DNA of 48,515 bases. It comes from Phoronis australis. Its lineage: Eukaryota; Phoronida; Phoronidae. The notes beneath the pieces were generated by a model that did no database searches, was not told where the DNA came from, and worked only from the letters and a program-made list of their open reading frames with translations. Below, piece by piece: positions 1 through 11,567 of this stretch. The position numbers were made by a program, and so were the translations under genes. Position 1 is the first letter of the stretch. Each line of letters opens with the position of its first letter. The stretch is taken from the NCBI GenBank assembly GCA_002633005.1, contig NMRA01000652.1, positions 24,999 through 73,513 on the forward strand. Reading direction: 5' to 3'.

Positions 1-168
1 ATTCCTGGAACCAGTAGTGATTCGCCCTGTGCTGTTTTCTCCAGCTCAGAGCCTCTAAGCAGCCCTGCAGCGATATTGAGTAGTGGGAGTGATTACAGGC
101 CCAGTTCGACACCCAGTGAAGAGGACAGTTCGTCGTCCAGTGAACAGATCGGTGTTGGAGCTATTTAG
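1..168 (+). CDS. Open Ser-rich C-terminal tail entering from the left edge
   Basis: Frame 1 is open from the first base to TAG at 166-168, giving 55 residues with SSSEPLSSPAAILSSGSDYR and an acidic PSEEDSSSSSEQ run. No family is recognisable; low-complexity tails like this end many proteins. It may instead be a chance frame opposite the 3' part of the P2X7-like locus. No poly(A) signal is seen just downstream. Confidence 0.2.
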   Translation: MPGTSSDSPCAVFSSSEPLSSPAAILSSGSDYRPSSTPSEEDSSSSSEQIGVGAI

Positions 169-230
169 AAGGTGCCAGGTGTGTGGCGAGGGAGTCACAC
201 GACCCGATGTAAGCAGTTTGGGTGCTCAGG

Positions 231-593
231 TCACCATCCAGTGGGAGTGTGTCGCGGTACACTCTGGCAAGTGGGACAGTTGTTCCTCTGTCCGTGGCAG
301 TATGGCGGAGGTCCACTTAACCGTGTCCAGTAGTGGCTTGGCCTCGTCGAACTCTGAACAGCACGAGCATTCCATTGAGGTAGGCATAACAACGCACGTC
401 TGTCCTCAGTAGCCGCCTCGTTTCTCTCAACAGCTGCCTGTGCCTGTGCGTACTCTGCCTCGATATACTCGGGCTCAAACATGTACCCAACCACTAAATG
501 TCCGTGAAAAAATTCCTCGTCACCACTACTGTGAACAAGGTCTCTGTCACTCACACTACTGTCACTGTGATACGGGTCACCGAGTCCAGCCAT
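231..593 (-). pseudogene. P2X7-C-terminal-like first exon, frameshifted
   Basis: From ATG at 593-591 the frame reads MAGLGDPYHSDSSVSDRDLV, then HSSGDEEFF and GYMFEPEYIEAEYAQAQ. The short acidic N-terminus followed by an FEPEY motif is typical of the many invertebrate proteins carrying the zinc-binding P2X7 intracellular domain. Near position 410 the frame fails. In a second frame the domain resumes with CVVMPTSMECSCCSEFDEAK and later LSHLPECTATH, matching the usual MPTxxExxCC core. The preceding W-C-x-C-G part is missing, so a small deletion plus frameshift seems to have hit this copy, unless the assembly is wrong here. A TGA in the second frame follows at about 226. These proteins are often parts of mobile or expanded families; its role is unknown. 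Confidence 0.55.
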
Positions 594-770
594 TTTCAGC
601 TTACAACACACTAAACAATCCCTAAATCCAACGTAGTTGAGTTCTCTGCTAACCTATGTTGCCGCAGAATACTCGCCGATGGAAAGTGGTGGCGACAATT
701 GTTGAAAAACAGCACAAAACAAAAGTAGAACAGAACAGATTCGCACTGTAAACTCAACGCAAAACCAAGT

Positions 771-807
771 GGCGGGAAACGCTTGCCTCCTAAAACGTCA
801 CTTCCGG
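771..807 (-). promoter_or_regulatory. E2F-like and ETS-like motifs upstream of the P2X7-like exon
   Basis: Read on the minus strand, CCGGAAGTG (807-799, ETS core) and TTTCCCGCC (779-771, E2F type) lie 180-215 bases before the ATG at 593. Both are common in TATA-less animal promoters. No binding is shown by sequence alone. Confidence 0.3.
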
Positions 808-977
808 AATTGCGGACGAGTAACTAATAAAATTACGAAAAGCTGTAATTAAGTGGAAAATATGTCTAGGATAACCAACCAACCTTATTTTAGTTCAAAA
901 TGACATGAAAAAAGGTTGCCTTCGCCTTTAATAATCTTCTCTTTTCCGAATTCATGTCATCTTGCCGTGTGTATAGA

Positions 978-1235
978 GACTGACAGTCTATACAGCCTGT
1001 TAGTGCTAGTCTTGATACTCTAGCAGCCCTAAACAACTAACTAGTTTTGTGGCTGTTTATGTTGACTGGCAGTCTATACATGTAACCAGTTAGTCCTACT
1101 TTTGATACTCTCTGCAAGGCTAACTGTGTAGTCTTGTGGTTGTATACAGGACATGCTGGTAGTCAATACACCCTGCTAGTGGTAGTCTGGATATTCCCAA
1201 ATTGGTGGTTTGTATTAATGTTGTTTGTTGTTCTT
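978..1235 (+). repeat. 86-bp tandem repeat, about three copies
   Basis: Units start at 978, 1064 and 1150, exactly 86 bases apart. Each begins GAC-TG(A/G)-CAGTCTATAC or a variant and contains a TTAGT-CTA-TTTGATACTCT segment. Copies one and two are complete; the third fades after about 85 bases. Confidence 0.75.
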
Positions 1236-1568
1236 CAGGGCGTTGCACCAGTCATGACAGACAAGCATGAGTGGACTGCTCCACTGACAACTGCCAGCAC
1301 TTTCAACTTGCATAGCAGGGAGTTACTAGAAGGTGCTGATGAAGACAAATGAATTGAGAAGGTGTCATCTGACCATGATGCATTCAAAAGAACCCAACAT
1401 TGGTGAAGAATGCTTCGCTATCAACAGCAGGTACCTATTCTATCTTTGGATAATGGCACATTATAGCATTCTGTAATGTTAACAGCAACAGAAAGTGTAT
1501 TGTTTTTACCAAGGTATCAGCAGCCAATTGCCATCTCACGTTAACATGGATTTGATTTTATGTTGTAG

Positions 1569-3691
1569 AACAAGAGACGTGTTGGGAATTTTCAACCTGC
1601 TGATTCTTATGTACTCTGGCAAGCGTTTTGCTACTCTCAAGGCCTTGTGTACCGGCTTACCAGAATTCTGCTAGCTATCAAGGAACACAGCAGGCCAGTC
1701 CTGGAAGATGAAGCTGGCAATGCAAGGTAATTAATATAACTGCGCCAAACATGCATTTTGGCTACTGGTGTGGCCACGACTCAGTTTTCAACAGGGGTTT
1801 AAAACTAAATTGTAAGTGGCCATTAGCGGGGTAGTGCTAAAATGAGTGATAATTTAGGACTCTGCTAGAAACAAAGGGGCAAACACAAATTGAGATGAGA
1901 AGACGTGGGAAGGCCTTTTCTGCAATGAACAAGCCATGCCACGTCATGTTATGTCCCCAAGGCTACATCAGTGCAGCTTATGACAAAAAGACCACCTGCA
2001 ATGCTTACAAGAAAGTTGAATTTGATTGTTCCTTGAATGGGAGATGATTTAAATAACCAAAAATTGTGACATATGAATTAAAAATGTCCGAGTGTGCTCC
2101 ACATGTCTTGTGTGGGTGTGCATTGTGTGTTTATTTTCATCCATGCAATGTTTCCTTGTCCATACCTATGTCGCATGATATCTCAAGAACAGTGCTGTAG
2201 TGGGGCGTAGGCGCAACCAACCACCTTTTGGCATTTGAAGGTAGCGCTTACGCACCGTACAGTGCTCAAGGTGATACGGTGGGCTTTTGGCACCTACTTA
2301 CCACAAATTTTACCACTTCAGCACTGCTCAAGAAGGAAGTTTTGTTTGTATTTTGTGCTGAAGTTTAGATGACAGCCTTGACTTTGAATTCACGGTCACA
2401 TTTAGAAAATCAAGATTTTACTTGGAAAACATTTGCCCATGCAATTTTGTGTATTTACACAAAGGTGTAGGTGGCCTATCTCCAGGTGTTAGTCACATTT
2501 TGAAGGTCACAATATGCAATTACATAGCCCTGAATGCCGCATCTAACCCAGCAACCAACCAAGGGGTTACGTGTTGCCTAAGGTCACTGTAGCGTTTTCA
2601 TTTCATTGACCTAATAGACATGAAAATACATCAGTTATTTTTGTGTTCACAAAGGTTGAGAGAGGCTTTCATTAAGATTGGTTTCAAAATCATTACCATT
2701 TAAAATTATGAAAGCCTTAAGTTTAAAACTATCACATCCTGATAGGCATAGCAGTGACACAGCTTTGAAAATTGGGTGGCCTTCGGTCCTGGGCGGCAGC
2801 CCCAGGTGCAGGCCTTCATCTAGGTGGCATCTAGGGTGTCCAACTACACAACCCGACGTAAATTTAGACACATTAGGTAGGTTGCCCTATTTAGCTTTTG
2901 GACGCCCAAGTAAAGTGTACCATTTTTTAGCTAACAACAGCCCTGGAAGCTAACTGTCCTGGCCGAATAAGAAAGTTAAGACATGGTGTAAGATGGGATA
3001 GACTTTATTACAGACCACAGTAACATTCCACACCATAACAGCGATTTGACTTAAGGTCATAGAAATAGTCAAGAGTCATTGGTCATAGATGCCTTCATTA
3101 ATTAGAAAACTAACTCATTTTGAACGCCCTATTCTTTAAATCGTTTATGAACCACCTGCTAAATGCTAATATGTGGTGGGGAACAATTCAGCCACCCTGT
3201 GACAAATGCTGTTATTTGTATTGTTTTCTCTTCTTGAAAGGTGTGAAACTCTAATCACTTAATTAACTATATGTAGTATATTTTTATATTTTGAATAACG
3301 AAAACATGTTATCCAGTGTTTGAAACAACTTCGAAAAAGTTTCTATAACACTGAAAGAGGTGCATAATGTACTAATTGTTTGAAGAGTTTCATATGTTTC
3401 ACACTCTTCATGTTTCAGGGTAAATCAATGCTGCTGCATTCATTTTCGTGTCTGGCACTGACATTGAAACAATTGTTATTATTTCTAGGGGAGCAACTTA
3501 TCTTCAACAAGAAGAGCAGGAGATGGTTGTCCATTCCGGTGAAGGCTTCTAAGAGCTATGGCGAGCTGATGATTGTGAAAACCCGGTTAAAAGACATGTC
3601 TGACATGCACTGCTTCCATGAACATAAAAGCAAAATGACTCCCGCTTGTTGTCTGACAACATTGCCGTCTTCGAATGATTGCCATCAGTAG
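1569..3691 (+). other. Possible exons of an unrecognised plus-strand gene
   Basis: Three open segments look like exons. 1569-1726 (after TTGTAG, before GTAATT) encodes ADSYVLWQAFCYSQGLVYRL then TRILLAIKEHSRP. 1869-2047 (after TGCTAG) encodes RRRGKAFSAMNKPCHVMLCP then QGYISAAYDKKTTCNAYKKV and ends TGA. 3489-3691 (after TTTCTAG) encodes FNKKSRRWLSIPVKASKSYG then ELMIVKTRLKDMSDMHCFHE and ends TAG. A further candidate at 1241-1350 starts GVAPVMTDKHEW and also ends in a stop. The phases of the first two do not join directly, so a single transcript is not established. The peptides match nothing I know; a decayed transposon is possible. Confidence 0.25.
2050..3480. other. No recognisable gene
   Basis: AT-rich sequence between the candidate exons. 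Short open frames around 2647-2953 lie on both strands and show no splice context or known motif. No repeat family was recognised here. Confidence 0.5.
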
Positions 3692-3917
3692 AAGTCAATG
3701 CGTCAAATAAGCTGCCTGACAGAGGTTATTTAAGATGATATGGCAACTGGGTGTTATTCAGTCATGTGCCCTAGTTTGTTGCAGAGGATCATCTGGTACT
3801 ACAGTTTGGTTTATAGTCATGATGCATCCAGTTATGCAGAAGTTAACATGTTCAGTCAGGCCATCGACCTTCAAACTCTGCCATGGGCAGTTTGTGTAGT
3901 GTCAATTTGGAAACTGT

Positions 3918-4015
3918 CAAGGCTTGTAATTTTCCTCTTTTAAGAGGATTTACTCTCTTTTGGTTTCAATTTCCTCATTATGTCTCTTTTTTGATCATTA
4001 TTTTGGCTTCTATGC
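3918..4015 (-). repeat. Dispersed repeat R3, copy 1
   Basis: On the minus strand this reads GAGGAAATTGAAACCAAAAG, then AATCCTCTTAAAAGAGGAAA and ATTACAAGCCTTGA. The same order occurs at 39436-39560 and 43905-44040. TCCTCTTAAAAGAGGA forms a perfect small palindrome. Confidence 0.7.
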
Positions 4016-4652
4016 CAAAAATCTCTATCAAAGACCCTAGTATTAATTTGTGGAATGATACATCACCTGTCATTGATCAGTCCAAGCCCTGAATCTTAAC
4101 AATTTCTTTATGGGGCGTTTAGTTTACAGAAACACTTTCTACAAGGTGAGTAAGATACAACTGGTAATACCAGTTTAACTTGTATTACCATTGAATAGTT
4201 TTCTTGATTCTTACCTATTTTCTCAGCCAAATGTGTAGTCAGTGGTTTGTCTTCAGGTGGGTCATAGAGAGGCGGATATTTGTATACAAGGGTCACCATA
4301 AAGCTTCTGTGTTACGAAAAATTATGTTTTTAGTGATGTTTTACTGCTTAGGCAATTCACATTCATATTAAAACCTGCATTTAGAAATCTTGAATTTGAG
4401 AGTGATGGTGTTGAACATTACAATATATATTTTGAATGGCTATGCTGTTGGGTTAGAGGTTGTGCCTGTAAGTAAGGTGTGTTACATGAGTAGCAGATTA
4501 CTCGCGATTGGTCATTGCAAAAGCTATAGAACTTTTTATCAGAAAATGTTGCAACTTCTGATTATGGGCTATGGCCAAACAACCAGGAGACTATGTCTAT
4601 TGAAAGGACATCTTGTTTTGTTAATTTTGTCCAATCATCTTTCTGTCACCAC

Positions 4653-4925
4653 CTAATGCATCATTGGCGTTAATCAGGAAAGACAAAAGCAGGAATCAAC
4701 TAAAAACTCATACCCCTATCTCACAAATTAGACATTGTGCTCCTTGGTCGGTGGCCTTTCCCACAAATGCATGCAATTTGCTAAAAGCGTACGTCATGCT
4801 TTTACTGTTTAGCAGACGTTGAAATTTTTTTTGAAAATTTCCTCCAAGTTTTGAGGGTTTTCGATGGTTACAGAACATTAATTTGTTGCACAGAACTAGG
4901 TGGGAAGTCGATTTTAGTATTTTAA
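4653..4925 (+). repeat. Dispersed repeat R1, copy 1
   Basis: Shares a long collinear stretch with 10132-10390 and, reversed, 29200-29350. Anchors: ATGCATCATTGGCGT, GGAATCAACTAAAAAC, CATACC, CACAAATT-GACAT, CCTTGG-GGTGG, GTTTAGCAGAC. No coding content was recognised. Confidence 0.8.
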
Positions 4926-5880
4926 TTCATTTTGAAAAGTTAATCCATTACTGGTTTTTCGAAATTGGGGCCGTTGCCCTACGTGACGGTAACTAATTTA
5001 AGAATGCTCTAGGTTCTTGTTGCAAGTCAAAATCCAAATGGACTTTCTACATGTATACTAGACTAAGAAATAAAAAGTTCACTCTGACAGTTGTGCTTTC
5101 ATCTCACAAAGTAACAGTTGTGCACAAGGAGGTTTCAGTGCTCAGCTACAATTTTTGTGTAGCCTGTATGTCCCAATAAAGTCTGTGAATATTTTTGTCC
5201 AAACACAACTGTGCAACTCTGTCCACATGTCTTCCAAGATGTCCATGTTGCCCCAAGATAAAGTTTCTGTATGCCTGATGTCAGTTAGACGCATTCTGAT
5301 CAGTCTCTGGCTTCAGTGTCATCACATTTCGTTGTAACTTGTTGAAGGCAAGTACACCTTCTCCAGGCAAAACACTTGGAAATCCTGAAAGCATTGGTAA
5401 AATATATTACAGTGCGGTTTCGCATTACTGTAGATTTGATAAGGAACATTTGTCTCTTGTAAATGAATTATATACAACAGCAACTGGTTGATTGGGGTTG
5501 ACATCCTATATTGGACAATCAAAACGTATAGAATTATTTTCGTTATTGCAGACTGAACTCACCAATACTTTTGTAAATTGACATTTGGTTGGTTTTGGAT
5601 GGGATTTGCTACTGAGATTTGATTTGAGTTCTTGGCCAAAGATTTGAATTATGTGGCTGTATATTTGTTTAAATTAGTTGAAGACTCAAAACTAAAGTAG
5701 CTATAGGAGTCTTTCGAGGTCCTGGTGACATTAATATGAATCACCTTAAAAATGAAAAAGAGCAGACCAAAAAGGTACTAAACAATTTTGTAAAATGTTT
5801 CCCACTGATATATGTAGTCTGTAGTCAACACTAAAAACTTTGTAGTGATTAAATTTTTAGACAACGGTTTAGTGACTACT
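4926..5880. other. No recognisable gene
   Basis: AT-rich, no convincing exon, tRNA or repeat boundary found on either strand. Open frames at 5155-5337 and 5322-5522 overlap in opposite directions and are uninformative. Confidence 0.5.
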
Positions 5881-5883
5881 TAC

Positions 5884-6040
5884 AGGTAATAATGAAATGC
5901 AGTTAGCAGATTGCATCCCACAGCACACTTTTATTTCTGGTTGACATTTCTTGACACCTGTGACACGGGCACCATGATGGATCTTCTGATGGTGCTGGGT
6001 AATGATCCAGTGAAGTGACCTCTGGTAGCCTAAATTCTAG
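5884..6040 (-). pseudogene. Second P2X7-C-terminal-like exon fragment
   Basis: After an acceptor-like ATTTAG (about 6033) the minus strand reads LPEVTSLDHYPAPSEDPSWC, then PCHRCQEMST. The W-C-x-C-x2-C-x2-M-x-T spacing fits the zinc-binding P2X7 intracellular domain. The pair of cysteines expected next appears only after a shift of one frame (KVCCGMQSANC), running to a possible GTAAG donor near 5884. So either one base is lost or gained around 5930, or the copy is dead. It lies about 5.3 kb upstream, in minus-strand terms, of the FEPEY-type exon but has its own cysteine core, so it is a separate copy. Confidence 0.45.
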
Positions 6041-6281
6041 ACGCGGGGGTCTTGCTTGGCGACATCCCACTTTAGGTCTCTCAATTCCTTCTTTTATCCA
6101 TGTGACTGATTCGGCCCTAAAGTGAGAGTAATTCAGTGACAACATTCACAGTAATGAGAACAATTTTTATAACTTTTGTTTGAATTGTAGGATTTATTTG
6201 CTAACAAGTACAAAGACAACCACTGTATGACTATCAGATTGGAAATCATCTACTGGTTTAGGATTGGGTTTTGGATTAATT

Positions 6282-6602
6282 CATAGGCGGATTTAGGGGC
6301 TGCTGCAAAAGAAGCAAAACGGCAAGGGCGCGAGGAAATATTGACTCCACTAATTAATCTCGGTACTTAACATGTGGCTGCGGGGGGGGGGGAGGGGGGG
6401 CTCAGACCCGATCGTATCAGGGGACCTGCGTAAATGCCTTCTCTTTTTTTTGTTTTTTTTAGTCCACTGTTAGCTTTGTAGTGCGAGGACCAGAAATTCG
6501 AGCAACCCAATTTTTCGGGCTGGATCCTCGCATTCAATCGTAAACCACACTTGCCCAAGACAAAATGTGCCCCCCCCCTTATGGTATTCTTGATCCGCCA
6601 AT
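6282..6602 (+). mobile_element. MITE-like repeat with CATAGGCGGAT terminus
   Basis: Starts CATAGGCGGATTTAGGGG and ends with an inverted, diverged CTTGATCCGCCAAT near 6590. It contains long G and C runs (6380-6400, 6570-6580). The same terminus occurs at 16625 and 22808. Confidence 0.45.
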
Positions 6603-6609
6603 ATAATTT

Positions 6610-7630
6610 AGAGATGCAGCCAAGGAATCGTTTCTACCCCATGCACTAGGTCCAGAGCTCTATAATTGCAAACCCATGCAGTCCCAGGGCCTGGAAATTG
6701 AACATCACAGTGTCACGCAGGAAACTTATTTTTCGTAAGCAACTGATATCGTGCACTTCCGAGTTGTACATAACCTCCCAGAAGAGGAAACGTTTACAAC
6801 CAAGCTCGACGAATTCATGAATCACTAAGACTCGATTGCAGGTTTAAAATTGAACACAACTCACGAGGCTGTAGCAAGTTGTATATTATTATGTAATATA
6901 GACAAGTACACGGATACGTCGACTTCGAATGACTCGGGATAGCGACAGAAATAGTTGAGAACAAATTAATCTTGTTGTTTACGAGTAAGAATCAAGCTGT
7001 GATTTCCAAATGTTTGTACATTCTGATTTCTTGTTTAGCTGGCAAGAAGTCCCAAAACACCTAACTCACCTCGACCGCTTGTGCTTGACATGTTTCTCTT
7101 CCGTCAGCTGATTCGTGTGCATTATGGGTAATCTCTCCACTGGCAACCCCGCATAAATAATGAGGTTTGGCTGAAGGTCCGCCCACTTTTTATAAATTTA
7201 AAAAATTAATAGTAAAATAACGAGAGTATGTACATGGCTGTAATTTACGAAAAGAGTTAATTTTAGTGATATCTTTCGATTGGCAAAGCTCAATTTGTGA
7301 TCTAAGCAGGCGAAAGTAAAGGAAATAGTGACTTTAAGACCGGAGCTGAAAAATGTCAGAGGCCACACTGTTCCCGGCATCCAGCCAGGCCCACGGGTCG
7401 GTGCGTATAAAAAATTACGAGTGAAATTGTCGGGTTTGTTGACTTTTTTGCAGAGAAATTGACGGTTGCCTGAAAACGTACCTTAACAGTCTCGCTTGAT
7501 AAATGGAAATGAAGCACTGAAATCAGGCTTAGTTTGATAACTACAAAACTCGATCGAAACTCATTCGAGTAGGCAACTGAAAATCCTCAGTGCAAACTCT
7601 TGCGACCAATCCCGTGAATTGTCGTGGTCG
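6610..7630. other. No recognisable gene
   Basis: No exon, RNA gene or known repeat could be identified. The 7100-7200 stretch is moderately GC-rich and precedes an AT-rich block, but no promoter can be assigned. Confidence 0.45.
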
Positions 7631-7646
7631 TAAGCTCTACCACAAG

Positions 7647-8201
7647 ACTCGCTGGTTCCCTGCGTGTAGAGATCACACGCAGGTACCAGTTAGTAGCACG
7701 CGCTTTATCATTGGTTGATGTAACCTCGGCATAGTTAGCTTTACAACAAAGTGAGAAAATGGCGGACTAATGAACGATTTTTAGCCTTGTCATGCAAGTG
7801 GCGTAGCAGCAACTATTTCTTCTGCAATATGAATAGCCACGTGCGTGAACCACACGCATGTACAATAAACGCACGTCTGGTTTGTTATTAAAATGTATGA
7901 ATACAGGACAGCAACGTAAACAAAAGTCAGCTACAGTAGAAAGATGCACTCCGAAAAGGCGCAACCACAATATGTGAATCACATTTCTTGAACATGAATT
8001 TTAAACACCGATTTGTCTGTAGAACAGACCACGTTTATTTTACACTTCCTCCATCAGTCATGCCATTTTGTTTGCGTAAAGCGCTACCTGTTGAGAATTC
8101 GACCGGCCATTCAGAAACGCCGGTGTACAAAAATTCCCAAATAAAACTAAATGATACCTGCCGCTGGCTACCACCTAGCGGCACGTAGGGAACCAGCGAG
8201 T
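7647..8201. mobile_element. 555-bp TIR element with 8-bp target duplication
   Basis: Terminal inverted repeats ACTCGCTGGTTCCCTGCGTG (7647-7666) and its reverse complement with one mismatch (8182-8201) are bordered by a perfect direct repeat ACCACAAG (7639-7646 and 8202-8209). Eight-base duplications are typical of hAT, P and Merlin transposons (established). No transposase is inside, so it is non-autonomous. The right arm matches the left arm of the element at 17323-17980, including a GACCGGCCATTCAGAAACGC stretch. Confidence 0.8.
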
Positions 8202-8432
8202 ACCACAAGAATGCATGGGTCACGCGCGGGAGTAGGCATTCCACTTCTCCATGATCTATACAAGTGCAGACGAGTTCAAACTAGGTCGCAACTTTATGCG
8301 ACACGGATACGTACGAGTCCCTGAAATGACATGAAAGAAAAATTTATGATGTGTCGTGGCGCGAAACTCGTGGCCGCGCATTACAGGATGTACGTTCTCA
8401 TTAGATGTTGTCTGTCCACTTAGTCTTCATGA

Positions 8433-9440
8433 GTGTTGCTAGAGTACTTGCAAGCCAAGATGGAAAAGCAGTGGGCGTTATTAAAGTCACTCTGTCAAAA
8501 TTTTAACTGTACTTCCCATGCAGTGCATTTTAAACTCTTTGACTCCCTGATTACGCCCATATTAACATATGTTGCAGAAATATGGGGCACATCAATGTGT
8601 GAATCTATTGAAAAAGTTCATAATGATTTCAGTCGGTTTGAGATTGAGTAGTAAAACGCCGAATGCTATGATTCGCGGTGAATGTGTGAGGCAATTGTTA
8701 ATTACAAAATATATATATGTGTAAACCAATAATCTATTGGACAAATTACTTTGGAGAACATAGGTACCTACTGAAGTACTATAGTATGCTTAGAGAACAA
8801 GGTGAAAATGGTAATTATTACTGGGCACACCGTTTCAAAGAAATTTTGTATAGGTACGGTTATGGAGAGGTGTGGTTATTTGACCCATGTAATATTGTTG
8901 AATTTATTGTGGTATTCTAGACTACAGAGTACAGAAATGGCAACTGGAAATAGGTAGTTCAAATAAATAGGAATTTTGTAGTCTTATTAAACGTGATCTT
9001 GTTAGCGAGTAATATGTGAAATGTTTAAGCGTTTACTCGAGAAGAATACTTGCGCAGTTTCGATGTTCAGGTCACTCACTTAATATAGCGAAAGGTAGAC
9101 CTGTGGGTATTCCCAGAAGTGTGAGAATACGCGGCATATGCAACCTGGGTGAAATTAAAGATGATGCTCATTTCGTGTGTCGATGCCCTGTTCTTGGAGA
9201 CCTTAGAAAAAAGTCTTCTTCCAGAGCTTGTGAATGTTAACTCTTCTCTTGTTAAGTTATTGCAACAGAAAAATCATGACAGTATCCAGCGCCTCGCATT
9301 GTATATTCAGAAGGCTATGGCTTTAAGAGAGGAACTGTTCTCTGTGTAAATAATCTGAATATACATTTGAATTTATGTATTTATGTTTGTGTAGGCAATG
9401 CCTACGATGTACAATAAATGATAATGATATTGAATGATTG
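8433..9440 (+). mobile_element. LINE 3' end (decayed reverse transcriptase ORF)
   Basis: Conceptual pieces match the C-terminal part of LINE polyproteins: LFDSLITPILTYVAEIWGTS followed by ESIEKVHNDFSRF (8530-8650), then after many stops FRCSGHSLNIAKGRPVGIPR and CNLGEIKDDAHFVCRCPVL (9055-9200). The 3' UTR ends CAATAAATGATAATGATATT, a simple-repeat tail typical of non-LTR elements. Only the last kilobase remains and it is riddled with stops and shifts. Clade not assignable (Jockey/CR1-like). Confidence 0.75.
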
Positions 9441-10130
9441 AGATTTTATCTCATTCTTAAGAGATATTACCTCGTACCCATGCGATATGATACCCCCACG
9501 AGAAACCTTCTTGTTCCATCGATATATTTTTCTGTCATGTCCTTTGAGGTGCTCCGTGGACACGTGATTCTGTGGCTGGTTCCACTTTCCGGGTTTATGC
9601 AATGTGCTCGTTTTATTGTACAACGATCATTTCAACAAGTCAGCATTCCTTTGAAGTTGCGGTAAGCCTTTATGTTTTATCGACAGCGGCTGTTTTCAAC
9701 ATGCCATGCACCTTCACCTTGTGCTTAGATTAGGCAAAGTGCCGGACGCAAGGTCAACTTGTAACGTGAATAACTACTTCAAAAAGGAAATTGAATAAAT
9801 ACTTTAAATGAACTAAAGTTTGTCAGCGATTACATGATTACACGAGTGGCCGTTCAGACTTTTTCTTGGATTTTCACTTCATGATTCAAAATCACTTGAA
9901 CAACGTCTGTTGAGCTATGTCTAAGTTCTAGCCAATACATGCGAGGTTTTTCAATGTCTTTTAATCCAAATCGTACCTATTTTACAATTGAAAATTCGAA
10001 AGAAGAAACTGAAGCGCTAATTTTTTTTCCTATGCACCCCCATTTTGTCGCTGGCTTAAGATTTTACTTACTTGTTTAAAAGGACACTAAACCCTGTTTT
10101 GATGTTTACGACCAACCCTCGTTCTGTAAC
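9441..10130. other. No recognisable gene
   Basis: Overlapping opposite-strand open frames at 9402-9665 have no known motif. No clear repeat copies found in this stretch. Confidence 0.45.
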
Positions 10131-10131
10131 A

Positions 10132-10390
10132 TGCTAATGCATCATTGGCGTCAATCTTGAAAGACAAACGCCGGAATCAACTAAAAACGCATACCTCGTG
10201 TTTCACAAATTGGACATGATTATGGTCCTTGGTGGGTGGTGTTTTCCCCACAGTAACCGCTAAACATGCCCGTTTAGCAGACTTTGAAAGGAGTTTTTCA
10301 AATATTCCTCAAAACTTTTGACAGTTGTCGAGGGTTGCAGAGCGTTATTTTGTTTCAGAGAACTGAATGAGAAATTTGTTTTTAGTATCT
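10132..10390 (+). repeat. Dispersed repeat R1, copy 2
   Basis: Collinear with 4653-4925 from ATGCATCATTGGCGTCAATC to the GTTTAGCAGACTTTGAAA and GTTGCAGAGCGTTATTTTGT region. About 75-80 % identical by eye. Confidence 0.8.
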
Positions 10391-11565
10391 GATAATAGAC
10401 CAGAACCATATAAAGAAAATCTAAAGAGTTTGAAAAGCTTGAGATTATTTAAAGATATGGAAAAACTTAAGAAGCCGTCAAAAGATAAGCGAAAACGTCA
10501 GACTTCTGGAAAACTTAATAATTTAAGGATAACCAAAATACCACACCTGCTTTGCTTTACCCGGATCTGATAGTCCAGACATTTTGAAAGCATTTCTTCG
10601 TTCCGACACAAATACTTGTATCCTTCAGACAAATGGAAACTGAACAAAACCTGGTTCTTAAATTTAACCTTAATTTCTGGAATCAAGAGGTCACGAGGTT
10701 ATGGAATCTTGTCTCCAATGTCGGACCCGGGTCAGCAGTGAATTTTTGATTTTGGGTAGACAATGTTAGATTTGCAGTTTTTGGTCATTTTTGGCATTTG
10801 TATTCTATGGAAATTCTGAGTCAAAACGCCATGGGCTATTTGAATTCGATTATTCACGAGAAACTCTGTTGAGTGTACTTTCTGCAAGTTATACACTTTT
10901 GTCAGGTGTCCTCAGACACAGTGGAAGCAAGCGGTTTTGCCGAACCTATTTGTGTTTTTGACGAGATTAGCTTGTCGAACCTTAGCCCTTAGGAGCAGTG
11001 ACGTCGAGGAAAAAAGTGGACCCGAGGCCAACACGACGCCGGGCTCCTCGAACCACTGTACCCACAACATTCTCATGCCCATCCCCCAATTTAGGTGCGT
11101 AGGTGTAGACAAAAAAGTCTCAATAACAGTTATTGCAGACTTACACCTAAAATTAACTAAAACATACTAATTATATTTTTATTCTCGCCCTTCATATCGA
11201 TTCACTGTTCGTGTTTTCTGCATAGCCCTACTACACGTCAAGTGAAGCTTTTGCGGGCTTTCAAACTAGCAAAAAGTACGATGTTTGAGTCAAAATCCAA
11301 TTTCCTTGAATATGGGATGCAATACCCATACTCTCGGCATCAATCTTCTCTCAGCTACAGTGTCCCCCTATTGTATCACAAACCCTTGCAGTTGTCAAGG
11401 AGCAATATTTTTTGGTTTAATATCTAAGATGACATCTCTTGCATACATCTTAGAACTTTCAGCCATCGGAGGGCCATGACCACACGCTCAAAATACCTCA
11501 AACATTTCAAAGTGTGGTCTGCACCCCACTTGTTGGCCACACCACGTGACCTAATGAATATAAGT
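10391..11565. other. No recognisable gene
   Basis: Only short open frames. The GC-richer stretch at 10970-11100 is open on both strands but shows no family or splice context. Confidence 0.45.
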
Positions 11566-11567
11566 CT

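Noticed and set aside
6381-6399. G-quadruplex or functional homopolymer signals at the many G/C runs
   Set aside because: Runs at 6381, 16748, 17361, 25843 and 32191 mostly lie in or near repeats and are prone to sequencing error; no conserved context seen.
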